The notes under the pieces are model-generated. The model did not search any database. It saw only the letters and a list, made by a program, of their open reading frames with translations, and had not been told where the DNA came from. Below, in pieces: positions 36,435 to 44,810 of a DNA stretch of 64,000 nt. Position 1 is the first letter of the stretch; each line of letters begins with the position of its first letter. The position numbers and the translations under genes are program-made. Source of the stretch: Pacificibacter marinus. GTDB taxonomy: Bacteria; Pseudomonadota; Alphaproteobacteria; Rhodobacterales; Rhodobacteraceae. The DNA lies in NCBI RefSeq assembly GCF_018860505.1, contig NZ_JAHKPU010000018.1, positions 62,001-126,000 on the forward strand. The letters are read 5' to 3'.

Positions 36435-37713
36435 TTTCGGCCTCCCCGTTTTTCTTGACCCACCATGTTTGAATACAGTTGTTGTGATAAACCGAATTGA
36501 GCCCGCGCACCTCACGCAGTTGCGTTTTCGTCGGCTGCACATAGCCCGTGTCGTCATGGGCGCGGCTTTGCAGGTACATTTCAGAGCCATCCCAATCAAT
36601 GTCCAAATAGAACCGTGTCAGTGCCATCGGTTGACCGGGGGCGGCTAAACGGGCCTTTTGCCATGTCTTGCCACCATCAATCGTCACATCAACGCCAGTG
36701 ATGGCCCCACGACCAGACCACGCCAGCCCCGTGATGACCAAAGGCCCTTTACCATGAGTGATCGGCGCTTGCGGGCTGGGCGAGGTAACGACAGATTTCG
36801 CGTCCATCACCCACGTCCATTTGCGTGCAGTGCCGTCTTCTAATGTGTCAGTGTATTTCGACGTTTCTTCACGCGATTCAATAGCTTGGTCGGTGATCTC
36901 AATGCGACGCAGCCATTTAACCCACATGTTGCCTTCCCAACCGGGTACGACCAAACGCACAGGATAACCGTGTTCTTTGCGCAGGGCTTCACCGTTGGCC
37001 TTGAAGGCGATCATCACATCATCAAGCGCCTTTTCCAGCGGAATGGAACGCCCGTTTGACGAGGCATCTGCGCCCTCGACATAGACCCATTTGTCTTTGA
37101 AATCGCCTGCAGCACTCAGGCCCGCCTCGCTCAGCAAACTGCGCAGAGAGACGCCAGAATATTCCATATTGTGGATCATGCCATGGGTGAACTGCGCGCC
37201 ATTCAACTGCGCGCCCGCCCATTCCATGCCAGTATTGGCCGCGCATTCCAAAAAGAACGTCTTGTTGATGCGCGGGAAGCGTTCCAAATCAGCGTAGGTG
37301 AACACAAGCGGCGTGTCGACCAGACCATGAATCATCAATCGATAGTCACTTTTGCTCAACTCAATCGCGCCAGAGTGATGCCGTTCAAACGCGCAGCCTT
37401 GTGGCGTGATCGTGCCGTCCAACGCATGAATAGGGGTAAAGTTGATCGATGAAATCGTGTCTGCCGTGAGCCAAGCCACATTGCGGCGGATCACGTCACT
37501 TTCAAATTCGATGGGCAACCCATAGGGCGTTGCGTCAACCCCATCCCCTGTGCCTGAGGCCCAATCTTGGACCTCGGTGATCAGCGGATCAGGCGCGGTT
37601 TGCGCGCTGGCGGCACTGGCAGCTAGCCCTGCCCCTGTAGCAGCCGCCCCGCGTAAAAAGGCCCGCCGTGATGGGGGGTGGGTTTGTTTTGTTTTGATCC
37701 GTTTGTCAGTCAT
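36418..37713 (-). CDS. soxC: Sulfane dehydrogenase molybdenum subunit SoxC
   Basis: SoxC belongs to the sulfite oxidase family and, with SoxD, oxidises protein-bound sulfane sulfur so that thiosulfate goes fully to sulfate. The 431-residue precursor has a twin-arginine signal (SRRAFLRGAAATG), required for export of the folded molybdenum protein. FFLECAANTG (about residues 153-162) contains the molybdenum-ligand Cys, and a C-terminal dimerisation domain follows. I start at 37713, 8 bases after GGGAG; upstream ATGs lack such a site. moaC and moeA in this window serve its cofactor. Confidence 0.94.
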   Translation of the reverse strand: MTDKRIKTKQTHPPSRRAFLRGAAATGAGLAASAASAQTAPDPLITEVQDWASGTGDGVDATPYGLPIEFESDVIRRNVAWLTADTISSINFTPIHALDGTITPQGCAFERHHSGAIELSKSDYRLMIHGLVDTPLVFTYADLERFPRINKTFFLECAANTGMEWAGAQLNGAQFTHGMIHNMEYSGVSLRSLLSEAGLSAAGDFKDKWVYVEGADASSNGRSIPLEKALDDVMIAFKANGEALRKEHGYPVRLVVPGWEGNMWVKWLRRIEITDQAIESREETSKYTDTLEDGTARKWTWVMDAKSVVTSPSPQAPITHGKGPLVITGLAWSGRGAITGVDVTIDGGKTWQKARLAAPGQPMALTRFYLDIDWDGSEMYLQSRAHDDTGYVQPTKTQLREVRGLNSVYHNNCIQTWWVKKNGEAENVEVS

Positions 37714-37765
37714 GGGGATGTCTCCCTTATGCATTCTTTCATTCAACTATGTGAATAAAACTGAG

Positions 37766-37799
37766 GTTTAAAAACCGCCTTGCCAGATCGGCAAGACGG
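37766..37799 (-). terminator. Terminator between soxB and soxC
   Basis: On the minus strand CCGTCTTGCC pairs with GGCAAGGCGG (one T-G pair) and is followed by five T residues. It lies just after the soxB stop and implies that soxCD is read through only partly or has its own promoter. Confidence 0.75.
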
Positions 37800-37808
37800 C
37801 CAATAGAT

Positions 37809-39506
37809 TTAAGCGCCGACGACTTTGACCGACGTGTTCTCGGTCGGGTGGACGGTGCCAATTTTGCGGATGTGATCTTCGACCACGTTCCAAATTTCAG
37901 GGCCTTCTGTTCCCTCATTGACCGAGGCCCAGCCCGCAACAACATATGATTTCGAAGGATCGAGTTGCTCACCCGTTTTCAGCATGGTGATGTCCGAAAT
38001 CCGCGCCCCTTGGGGTTTGGTCACATCGATACGGTAACCAAGACCACCGAGGCGCACCATATCGCCACCTTGTTGGTAATAAGGGTCAGGGTTGAAGATA
38101 TTGTCGGCGACATCTTCCATGATCGTTTTGATCAATTCACCCGTCATTTCAGTACGATAAGCATTCGGATAGGTCATTGAGGTGGCGTTAAAGATGTCCT
38201 CGCGGGTGATCTGATCGCCGGGCATCAAGGATGGCCCCCAACGCACGCCAGGGCTGAGCGCAATGTCTGCCTCGCGTTCAGACAAAAGCGCATCACAAAT
38301 CAAATCATCCCAAGTGCCGTTAAAATTGCCACGACGGTACAAAACGCCATCGGTTTCGCCAATCACTTCGGACATGGCGGTCTCATATGGGGCGCGCTGT
38401 GCGTCGATCAAATCGCTGACCGCCTTGTCAGGTTCGATCACATCAGAGAAAATGGGGATCAATTTATGACGGAAGCCCATCATCCGGCCATCGCGCACAT
38501 CCAAATCGACACGAGACACGAATTTGCCGTTGGACCCAGAGGCGACGATGATCGTCTCGCCCACCAAAACAGGTTCAGGCAAGGCGTCATGAGTGTGACC
38601 TGACAAAACAACATCGATGCCTTTGACCAATCCAGCCATCTTTTTGTCCACGTCAAAGCCGTTATGCGACAACAGAACCACCAGTTCGGCCCCCTGCCCG
38701 CGCACCTCGTCAACGACCTCTTGCATGCGCTCTGTGCGGATGCCGAATGAGTATTCAGGGAACATCCAGCCCGGATTTGCGATAGGCATGTAAGGAAACG
38801 CCTGTCCGATAACAGCGATTTTCACCCCGCCACGTACGAAGAATTTGTAAGGCTCGAAATCCTCGGCAGGCTCATCCCATTCCGCGTCATAAATATTGGC
38901 ACCCAAGGCAGCGAACGGTAACTCTTGCACAATGTCGCGCACACGATCAGACCCCAGCGTGAATTCCCAGTGAAAGGTCATCGCATCAGGTTTCAGCGCG
39001 TTCATCACATTGACCATATCTTGGCCTTCGGTGTGATAACAGGTGTAAGACCCATGCCATGTGTCCCCACCATCCAGCAGCAACGCATCGGGACGCGCAG
39101 CACGGATCGAATTGATCACGGTAGACACGCGATCCAACCCGCCAACTTTGCCGTATGTCTGGCCCAAAGCCGCGAAATCGTCAGACGTCAGCGCATAGTG
39201 AAACGCTGATCCGTCATCAATGCCGTAAAGCTTGCGAAAATCCGCACCGGTGATATGCGGCACTTGGCCTTTGTTGTCTCCCACACCGATATTGATGCTG
39301 GGCTCGCGGAAATTGATCGGCTTAAGCTGCGCATGGATATCAGTCACATGGATCAAGGAGACATTGCCAAAGGTGTCAAAATCCAACAACTGATCTTGGG
39401 TCAACAATTGTTGCGCTGCAAGACGCGACCAATTGCCAAAGCCAGACGCGCCGACAACGGCAGAGGCGGCCATAGACACCTGAAGAAAATCACGACGATT
39501 GATCAT
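37809..39506 (-). CDS. soxB: Sulfate thiol esterase SoxB
   Basis: SoxB hydrolyses the terminal sulfonate from SoxY-bound intermediates, releasing sulfate, with a di-manganese centre. The 565-residue precursor has a twin-arginine signal (NRRDFLQVSMAAS). Metal ligands lie in VTDIHAQ (Asp56, His58), DGGDTWHGS, LLSHNG and LSGHTHD, the standard set of this 5'-nucleotidase-like family. The start at 39506 follows GGAG by six bases; the frame extends seven codons upstream. Terminators lie on both sides of the gene. Confidence 0.95.
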   Translation of the reverse strand: MINRRDFLQVSMAASAVVGASGFGNWSRLAAQQLLTQDQLLDFDTFGNVSLIHVTDIHAQLKPINFREPSINIGVGDNKGQVPHITGADFRKLYGIDDGSAFHYALTSDDFAALGQTYGKVGGLDRVSTVINSIRAARPDALLLDGGDTWHGSYTCYHTEGQDMVNVMNALKPDAMTFHWEFTLGSDRVRDIVQELPFAALGANIYDAEWDEPAEDFEPYKFFVRGGVKIAVIGQAFPYMPIANPGWMFPEYSFGIRTERMQEVVDEVRGQGAELVVLLSHNGFDVDKKMAGLVKGIDVVLSGHTHDALPEPVLVGETIIVASGSNGKFVSRVDLDVRDGRMMGFRHKLIPIFSDVIEPDKAVSDLIDAQRAPYETAMSEVIGETDGVLYRRGNFNGTWDDLICDALLSEREADIALSPGVRWGPSLMPGDQITREDIFNATSMTYPNAYRTEMTGELIKTIMEDVADNIFNPDPYYQQGGDMVRLGGLGYRIDVTKPQGARISDITMLKTGEQLDPSKSYVVAGWASVNEGTEGPEIWNVVEDHIRKIGTVHPTENTSVKVVGA

Positions 39507-39565
39507 AATGGGCTCCGCTATACGCAAGGCGCAAATGGCATTCCATGCGTCATTTTGAATGTATT

Positions 39566-39605
39566 GAGAAAAACAAAACCCCGCTCGACCAAGTCCAGCG
39601 GGGTC
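39566..39605 (-). terminator. Terminator between soxA and soxB
   Basis: On the minus strand ACCCCGCT pairs perfectly with AGCGGGGT around an eleven-base loop and is followed by TTTTGTTTTT. It closes the soxXYZA unit ten bases after the soxA stop. Confidence 0.8.
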
Positions 39606-39614
39606 TTCAATGAT

Positions 39615-40475
39615 TTAATTGCGCACAGACGGTCCTTCGACCGACAGTCCATTGCCGCGTGAGGCAACATACAACTCAAGTGCAACGAACTCAGGCGAAC
39701 CCGGGTTAAAGGTCTCGGCGCGGGTGTCGCGGATACAGCCTTTAAAGCGTGAATGCGACCCGTTGAGCTTGGTGTTTTTCAAACGATATGTTGGAAAACC
39801 GTTGATCTGACCTTGCGACAGATGATCGGCGCGGATCATATTGCCGTAATTGTCTTCGTGGCAATTGGCACAAGACAATTCAAGCTGACCAAAACGCGTG
39901 TAGTACATCTCTTTGCCCTGCTCCCATGTGGATTGCGCAGGTCCATCGATCGCAACATTGATCGGTGTGCCGCGCGCCGCAACCGCAAGCATCGCTTCAA
40001 AATTCAACATTGCAGCGCTGTCGTACTTCTCTGGCTCCGCACCCATTTGCGTCGTCAAACAATCGTTGATCTGCATCTGAATAGTGCGGACTTCGCCCGC
40101 GCCTTCATTCCATTTCGGATATGTGGCACGCACTGAGGACAGGCTTTCAGGACCGTTATGACAATCAGCGCAGGCTTTGCCCTCTGACCCCATAGATGTC
40201 TCAAATTGGTCAAGACCAACTTCAGCGCCCAACATGCCAGGGTTGTCGAAATCATCCATCTGCATCGTCTGCGTACCATCCGAGCGAAAGCGCCATCCAG
40301 ATAGAATTTCGTCGAGACTGTCAGACAAATGGGCTGGCGCTGCGGTTTTGGTAACGATCTCTAGCTCGCCATTGACGATCAATTCAGCCTCTTCATCTGC
40401 AAGCACAGGTGCTGCAAATACCAAAGCCGAAAGCGCCGCCGTGCCAAGCACTGTGCTAAGCAATTTCGTTTTCAT
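39615..40475 (-). CDS. soxA: L-cysteine S-thiosulfotransferase subunit SoxA
   Basis: SoxA with SoxX links thiosulfate oxidatively to SoxY. The 286-residue precursor has a signal peptide (about 1-26) and two haem motifs, CADCH (102-106) and CANCH (202-206), so it is the dihaem form. Cys247 in RFKGCIRDTRAE is the active-site haem ligand that carries the persulfide. It ends the soxXYZA run, with soxZ 26 bases upstream, and is followed by a terminator. Confidence 0.95.
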   Translation of the reverse strand: MKTKLLSTVLGTAALSALVFAAPVLADEEAELIVNGELEIVTKTAAPAHLSDSLDEILSGWRFRSDGTQTMQMDDFDNPGMLGAEVGLDQFETSMGSEGKACADCHNGPESLSSVRATYPKWNEGAGEVRTIQMQINDCLTTQMGAEPEKYDSAAMLNFEAMLAVAARGTPINVAIDGPAQSTWEQGKEMYYTRFGQLELSCANCHEDNYGNMIRADHLSQGQINGFPTYRLKNTKLNGSHSRFKGCIRDTRAETFNPGSPEFVALELYVASRGNGLSVEGPSVRN

Positions 40476-40501
40476 GCGTGTCTCCTCCCTAAGCGCTTGG
40501 T

Positions 40502-40831
40502 TTATGCGATTGCGATAGCTTTAGCGTCTTCGTAGATATCGCCGTCATCGTCATACCAAGTGAATTTAAATTCGCCAGCTTCGGGAACCAAAGCGTCGAA
40601 TTCGAAATATGGATTGGTCGAAATGGCCGCTTCCATTTTAATATCGATCACGGACTGACCGTTGAAGTCGCAGGTAAAACGATTGATGATCGAACGCGGA
40701 ATGATGTTGCCATCACTGTCTTTGCGTTGACCAGATTCCATGATGTGAGAGATGAGTGTTTTGATGGTGATTGTCTCGCCAGCTGCTGCCGACTTGGGGA
40801 CTTTCACGCGGGGTTTTACACCTGATGCCAT
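40502..40831 (-). CDS. soxZ: Thiosulfate oxidation carrier subunit SoxZ
   Basis: SoxZ forms the heterodimer with SoxY that carries sulfur intermediates. The 109-residue length and the immunoglobulin-like strand pattern (KTLISHIMESGQRKDSDG, FTWYDDDGDIYEDAKAI) are typical. There is no signal peptide, as expected for SoxZ, which is exported bound to the twin-arginine-targeted SoxY. It lies 30 bases after soxY. Confidence 0.95.
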   Translation of the reverse strand: MASGVKPRVKVPKSAAAGETITIKTLISHIMESGQRKDSDGNIIPRSIINRFTCDFNGQSVIDIKMEAAISTNPYFEFDALVPEAGEFKFTWYDDDGDIYEDAKAIAIA

Positions 40832-40861
40832 TGATAGGATCTCCTAGATTAGTCGGTTGAG

Positions 40862-41278
40862 TTAGCCGCCACAGCCGCCGATGGTTACTTTGACAGTGCT
40901 CGATGCTTTCACAAAAGATCCATCTGCCATTTTGGCAATCGCAACAACGTCTTGCGTCCCCGCCAGACGCATCCGCGTGGACGCGGATTGCGACCCAGCC
41001 AATGGACCAAAGTTAAAGGTCGCCACACCGGGTGTCGGGTTTGCTGTTGCCAAAACCATAATAGAAACGGCCCCAGGCGCATCAACAGACACAGGCACGG
41101 TGTTGCCGTTTTCAGCAATTTCAGGTGCGGTCAAAGTGATACCACCGGAACCGATTTCTGCACCACCTGTAAAGGCGGCAATCGCATCGTCAGCGGCAGC
41201 AACAGCGCGCAAAGGCAATAATGAAGCAGCCGTCGCCCCAAGCCCAAGCGCCAAAGCGTCACGTCGTGTGAGATTCAT
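40862..41278 (-). CDS. soxY: Sulfur carrier protein SoxY
   Basis: SoxY holds sulfur intermediates on the Cys of its C-terminal GGCGG motif, which is intact here as the last five residues of the 138-residue precursor. A twin-arginine signal (TRRDALALGLGATAASL) directs the SoxYZ complex to the periplasm. It is preceded by soxX (37 bases) and followed by soxZ, the normal order. Confidence 0.96.
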   Translation of the reverse strand: MNLTRRDALALGLGATAASLLPLRAVAAADDAIAAFTGGAEIGSGGITLTAPEIAENGNTVPVSVDAPGAVSIMVLATANPTPGVATFNFGPLAGSQSASTRMRLAGTQDVVAIAKMADGSFVKASSTVKVTIGGCGG

Positions 41279-41315
41279 AGTGTTCTCCTCAAAAATTCCA
41301 GCCAGCTCAAAGCGA

Positions 41316-41789
41316 TCACTCGTCTTTCAGCGTCATAAGGTAGGCGACCACATCTTCGATCTGCTGCGCACTTAAAAGCGGTGGCAAATCTCCTGTTGCG
41401 GCTTTGCCTGTGTAAGCATCACCCGGACGAATGTAGCCATTTGTTTTGTAAAAGGCAGGCATGATTGTGCCCTCAAAGGTCATCTTGGCGTTGGCCACGA
41501 TCCCCCTGACTTCAGCTTCTTCCCAGCGCGATCCGACACCGTCAAGCATGGGGCCGATTTCGCCGTGGAAAGAGATATCTTCGTAAGCCTCAGCCGCGTG
41601 ACATGCCACGCAGTTGCCCAGACTTTTGGATGTCAAGATTTCGCGGCCTTTTTCAGCGTTGCCAGCAACACCAGTCAAAGAGTCTGCGATTGCGCCATCA
41701 ACGTAGGCAACGTCATTTGGCGTTACCTCTGCGAGTGCGGCACCAGCCGTTAGGCCAAGTACGACGAGAGTCGTTGCGATGCGTTTCAT
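41316..41789 (-). CDS. soxX: L-cysteine S-thiosulfotransferase subunit SoxX
   Basis: SoxX is the monohaem cytochrome c partner of SoxA. The 157-residue precursor has a Sec signal peptide (about 1-20) and one haem motif CVACH (residues 60-64); the downstream Met in TIMPAFY is a possible axial ligand. It is the first gene after the 147-base gap to soxW that contains one of the two candidate SoxR operators, so its promoter should lie there. A good GGGAGGAG site precedes the ATG. Confidence 0.95.
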   Translation of the reverse strand: MKRIATTLVVLGLTAGAALAEVTPNDVAYVDGAIADSLTGVAGNAEKGREILTSKSLGNCVACHAAEAYEDISFHGEIGPMLDGVGSRWEEAEVRGIVANAKMTFEGTIMPAFYKTNGYIRPGDAYTGKAATGDLPPLLSAQQIEDVVAYLMTLKDE

Positions 41790-41859
41790 GTCTCCTCCCT
41801 AGAAAGACTTGTGTATTGTCAGATACCGTAGACCAGCATTTCGCATTGGCGCAAGAACA

Positions 41860-41877
41860 AATTCAAAAAATGGAATT
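41860..41877. promoter_or_regulatory. Candidate SoxR operator between soxW and soxX
   Basis: AATTC (41860-41864) and GAATT (41873-41877) form an inverted repeat, and ATTCAAAAAATG shares ten of twelve bases with ATTCAAATTATG in the soxV-soxS gap. In Pseudaminobacter, SoxR binds these same two gaps, so this is the likely operator controlling soxXYZA. Confidence 0.55.
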
Positions 41878-41936
41878 TTAATGTTTGTAAAAGCCATCAA
41901 ATCGCAAAACGGACAAACGGTGTTATCTTATTAGAA

Positions 41937-42542
41937 TCATTGAGCGTCAAGGCGCAGTGTACCTGTCTTTTGCTGCTTAGCCACGCGATCTGCATGATAT
42001 TTTTGAAAAGGCACATCGGTGTCATAGCCCTGCTCAAGCACCCAAGTCATCATATTATAGGTGGTCATACGACCAAAAGCACCGGGCACAGTGGACACGG
42101 CCGCCTCAGGCGCGCTTAATCCTTCGGGAACCTCTTGAGGAAAGAAAAAGGTCGTGGGCGTAAACAAAGCCCGCCATTTTTGCACCATGTCCTTTTCGGA
42201 CAAGACCTCCCCATCAAAATCAGTCACCTCGACATCGCCAAACATGTTGATCTGGACAACAAAGAAATTGTCTTCGATCATTTGCGTCACGTCCGGATCG
42301 GGAAACACCTCTTCGTGCATTTTGGTGCAATAGATACAGCCACGTTGCTCTATCATCACCATCAAGCGCTTGCCCTCAGCCGTGGCCTCTTCCAAATCTT
42401 CACGCAGGTCTTTGAACGTTTCGCGCAGCCATGGCGCTTTGTGCAAACCGTCATCCCCCAGCACTGCGGCGAAAGCGGGTGTCAAAGTGCAGGCAAAACC
42501 AAGCGCGAGCGCGCCAAAGGTGCGACGTGAGATATGAAACAT
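41937..42542 (-). CDS. soxW: Periplasmic thioredoxin-like protein SoxW
   Basis: SoxW keeps Sox components reduced using electrons from SoxV. The 201-residue precursor has an N-terminal export signal with an Arg-Arg pair (HISRRTFGALALGFA) and a thioredoxin fold with the redox motif CIYC (Cys69, Cys72) followed by KMHEE. This is the DsbC/thioredoxin-like type usual in Rhodobacterales. One base separates it from soxV, so they form a unit. The TTFFFPQE segment supplies the cis-Pro region in a variant form. Confidence 0.88.
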   Translation of the reverse strand: MFHISRRTFGALALGFACTLTPAFAAVLGDDGLHKAPWLRETFKDLREDLEEATAEGKRLMVMIEQRGCIYCTKMHEEVFPDPDVTQMIEDNFFVVQINMFGDVEVTDFDGEVLSEKDMVQKWRALFTPTTFFFPQEVPEGLSAPEAAVSTVPGAFGRMTTYNMMTWVLEQGYDTDVPFQKYHADRVAKQQKTGTLRLDAQ

Positions 42543-42543
42543 T

Positions 42544-43299
42544 TTATAGGCTCCCAGTTGATCCGATTTTAGTGAAGGCCGGAAAGGTTTCCAACATCCA
42601 AGCCGCGATCATATTGACAGAATTGGTTAGAATAAGAATGGCGAAGACAATCAAAAATGCCCCCATGAGTTTTTCAACCTTGGGCAAATGGCGTCTGAAC
42701 TTGGCGGCGAATTTCAAAAACGGTTTGATAAAGATAGCCGCGACAACAAACGGCAGGGTCATCCCGACACCAAAGACCAGCATCATGATCAAGCCCCTCA
42801 CAGCGGTTTCTTCAACCGACGCGGTAAAGACCACAGCCGTCAAAACACCACCCACGCAAGGCGTCCAGCCCGCGGCAAAGGCCAGCCCGACAACGTAAGA
42901 GCCAAAGACGCTCATGTTCGAGGTATCACCCGCATCCATCTGGAACTGGCGGTTTAATATGCCAATCCGAATAATGCCTAAGAAATGCAACCCCATGACA
43001 AAGACGATGCCACTGGCGAGGATGCGAAACAGATCTTGTTGGCCGCGAAACACTTGCGAAAACGAAAACGCGGCAGCCCCAAGGGCGACAAAAACCGTGA
43101 TAATACCAAGCGAAAACATGATAGATGATATGACTGCACGCTTACGTACCCCCGCCGCCAATTGACCATCCTCAGAGATTTCTCCCATCGATGTACCCGC
43201 CATATAGGACAGGTAAAACGGCACGATAGGCAGAATACAGGGCGAAAAAAATACAATCAGCCCCCCTATGAAAGCGGAGATCACGGTCACATCTAACAT
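42544..43299 (-). CDS. soxV: CcdA-type thiol-electron transporter SoxV
   Basis: SoxV moves electrons from cytoplasmic thioredoxin across the inner membrane to SoxW. The 251-residue protein has six membrane helices and the two functional Cys, one in FFSPCILPIVP (Cys21) and one in GWTPCVGGVL (about 148), as in CcdA. It is the first gene of the minus-strand sox run and faces soxS across a gap that contains a candidate SoxR operator. Confidence 0.93.
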   Translation of the reverse strand: MLDVTVISAFIGGLIVFFSPCILPIVPFYLSYMAGTSMGEISEDGQLAAGVRKRAVISSIMFSLGIITVFVALGAAAFSFSQVFRGQQDLFRILASGIVFVMGLHFLGIIRIGILNRQFQMDAGDTSNMSVFGSYVVGLAFAAGWTPCVGGVLTAVVFTASVEETAVRGLIMMLVFGVGMTLPFVVAAIFIKPFLKFAAKFRRHLPKVEKLMGAFLIVFAILILTNSVNMIAAWMLETFPAFTKIGSTGSL

Positions 43300-43366
43300 A
43301 TAATTCCTCCCTCGTTCTCACCTGCGCCGAATGTTTTGCGCTGTGAAAACCTTGTGTCATGCACAT

Positions 43367-43383
43367 ATTCAAATTATGTTGAT
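43367..43383. promoter_or_regulatory. Candidate SoxR operator between soxV and soxS
   Basis: ATTCAA-ATTATG-TTGAT is an imperfect dyad centred in the 136-base divergent gap. Its ATTCAAATTATG core recurs as ATTCAAAAAATG in the soxW-soxX gap. Control of both soxVW and soxS by SoxR is the expected outcome. Confidence 0.55.
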
Positions 43384-43435
43384 TGTTATACGAACGTCAA
43401 TAAACATTCTCTTAATCGAACTCACTGGTCCCTTC

Positions 43436-43852
43436 ATGCTTATGCAAACACGTCGTTTCATTCTAGCCCGTTTTTTGTGCATTCCTCTTGTGATGCTCTT
43501 TGGTGCTGCTGCAGCGGATCACTCCGATAAAGAGGCCCTGCATGCACACACCAACCCGCAATTGGTCATGGTGGAACAGGACGGATGCATCTATTGCGCG
43601 CGCTGGAATAAAGAGATTTCTGACATCTACCCCAAAACGCCAGAGGGCAAATTTGCCCCGCTGCGCCGCATGGATCTGCGCGCTGAGCCTCCGAAAGACA
43701 TCACATTCAAAGGGCCACTCGCGATCACGCCCACATTTGTTTTGGTCGAAAACGGCGTCGAACAAGCACGGATCGAAGGCTACGGCGGCGATGAAATGTT
43801 TTGGGCGATGCTGACTGTGACGTTGCAAAACCACAGCGATTTCGGAGAGTAA
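43436..43852 (+). CDS. soxS: Thioredoxin-like protein SoxS
   Basis: SoxS reactivates SoxYZ by thiol exchange in the periplasm. The 138-residue precursor has an N-terminal signal (basic QTRRF then hydrophobic to about residue 27) and the same CIYC redox motif as SoxW (Cys51, Cys54). No clear ribosome binding site distinguishes the ATGs at 43436 and 43442; the frame is open to 43331, but that part overlaps the operator and lacks a signal peptide. Divergent from soxV. Confidence 0.85.
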   Translation: MLMQTRRFILARFLCIPLVMLFGAAAADHSDKEALHAHTNPQLVMVEQDGCIYCARWNKEISDIYPKTPEGKFAPLRRMDLRAEPPKDITFKGPLAITPTFVLVENGVEQARIEGYGGDEMFWAMLTVTLQNHSDFGE

Positions 43853-43895
43853 GTCACTGATTAAGAATAAAAATAACAAACGGGAGGACACTGAT

Positions 43896-44396
43896 ATGAA
43901 ACGCATTTTGACTGCCTTTGCCCTTATGGCAGCAACGGCATCCCCAAGCTTTGCCCAAGACGATGACGCCTTTGTCACCTTCAAAGTGCTCAAACCTGAA
44001 GTGGCGCGTGTGGCGGCCGTGGCTGCGATGGAAAGCTGTCGCGCACAGGGCTATCAGGTCGGCGTCATGGTCGTTGATCGTTTCGGCCTCCCGCAAGTTT
44101 ATATCCGCGACCGCTTTGCCGGACTGCACGTGTTCGAGACCGCGCGCCGCAAAGCTTGGACAGCCGTGTCTTTTCGCACCTCGACGCTGGACCTTGCCAC
44201 CCTCACCGCCCCTGGCGAGATGATGGCAGGCATTCGCGAGCTTTCAGAGCCGCTGGCCCTTGGTGGCGGAGTTGTGATCGAAGCGGCGGGTTCTATTGTT
44301 GCAGGGATTGGTGTATCAGGGGCACCGGGGCCGGATATTGACGAGCGCTGTGCCCAAGACGGGATTGACGCGATATGGGATGATATCGCGTTTTAA
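43896..44396 (+). CDS. Exported GlcG/HbpS-type haem-binding protein
   Basis: A 166-residue precursor with a Sec signal (MKRILTAFALMAATASPSFA, cleavage after about 20) and a GlcG/HbpS fold (DUF336), shown by VGVMVVDRFGLPQVYIRD, ARRKAWTAVSFR and the glycine-rich ALGGGVVIE and GIGVSGAPGPDID segments. Some family members bind haem or cobalamin; a role in Sox cytochrome function is plausible from position between soxS and soxR but is not established. GGGAGG precedes the ATG. Confidence 0.82.
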   Translation: MKRILTAFALMAATASPSFAQDDDAFVTFKVLKPEVARVAAVAAMESCRAQGYQVGVMVVDRFGLPQVYIRDRFAGLHVFETARRKAWTAVSFRTSTLDLATLTAPGEMMAGIRELSEPLALGGGVVIEAAGSIVAGIGVSGAPGPDIDERCAQDGIDAIWDDIAF

Positions 44397-44414
44397 CAAT
44401 GAGGGACTGGGGCG

Positions 44415-44780
44415 ATGACCTCTTCTTTGCCAGTGTTTTCGGACGATCTATCTGACGCAGAACTCGACAAAATGATGTCGAGTGCCTGTGACGCATCAAA
44501 CCTGCTCAAAGCACTGTCGCACGAAGGTCGCTTGATGATTTTGTGCCACCTCGTCACGGGGGAAAAATCGGTCACAGAGCTTGAAGACTTGCTATCTGTG
44601 CGCCAAGCGGCTGTCAGTCAGCAGCTGGCAAGGCTGCGCCTTGAAGGTCTTGTGACCCCACGGCGCGACGGCAAGGCGATTTATTATTCCTTGACCGATG
44701 ATCGCCCCAAACGCATCCTTGAAGTTATCTACGATCTGTTTTGCAGCGTAGATGACGGTGCGGAAAAGCGCGGCGACTAG
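44415..44780 (+). CDS. soxR: ArsR-family persulfide-responsive repressor SoxR
   Basis: SoxR represses sox genes until reduced sulfur is present. The 121-residue protein has the ArsR winged helix, with recognition segment SVRQAAVSQQLARLRLEGL (61-79). Three Cys occur: 25, 44 and 110. The Cys44-Cys110 spacing (66) equals that of the persulfide-sensing pair in SqrR/BigR (41 and 107 in SqrR), so a tetrasulfide- or disulfide-based sensing mechanism is likely. It lies between the haem-binding protein gene and the transporter gene, as in other sox clusters. Confidence 0.9.
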   Translation: MTSSLPVFSDDLSDAELDKMMSSACDASNLLKALSHEGRLMILCHLVTGEKSVTELEDLLSVRQAAVSQQLARLRLEGLVTPRRDGKAIYYSLTDDRPKRILEVIYDLFCSVDDGAEKRGD

Positions 44781-44810
44781 CCCCGCCTCTCTCATCGATA
44801 GGGAGGACAT

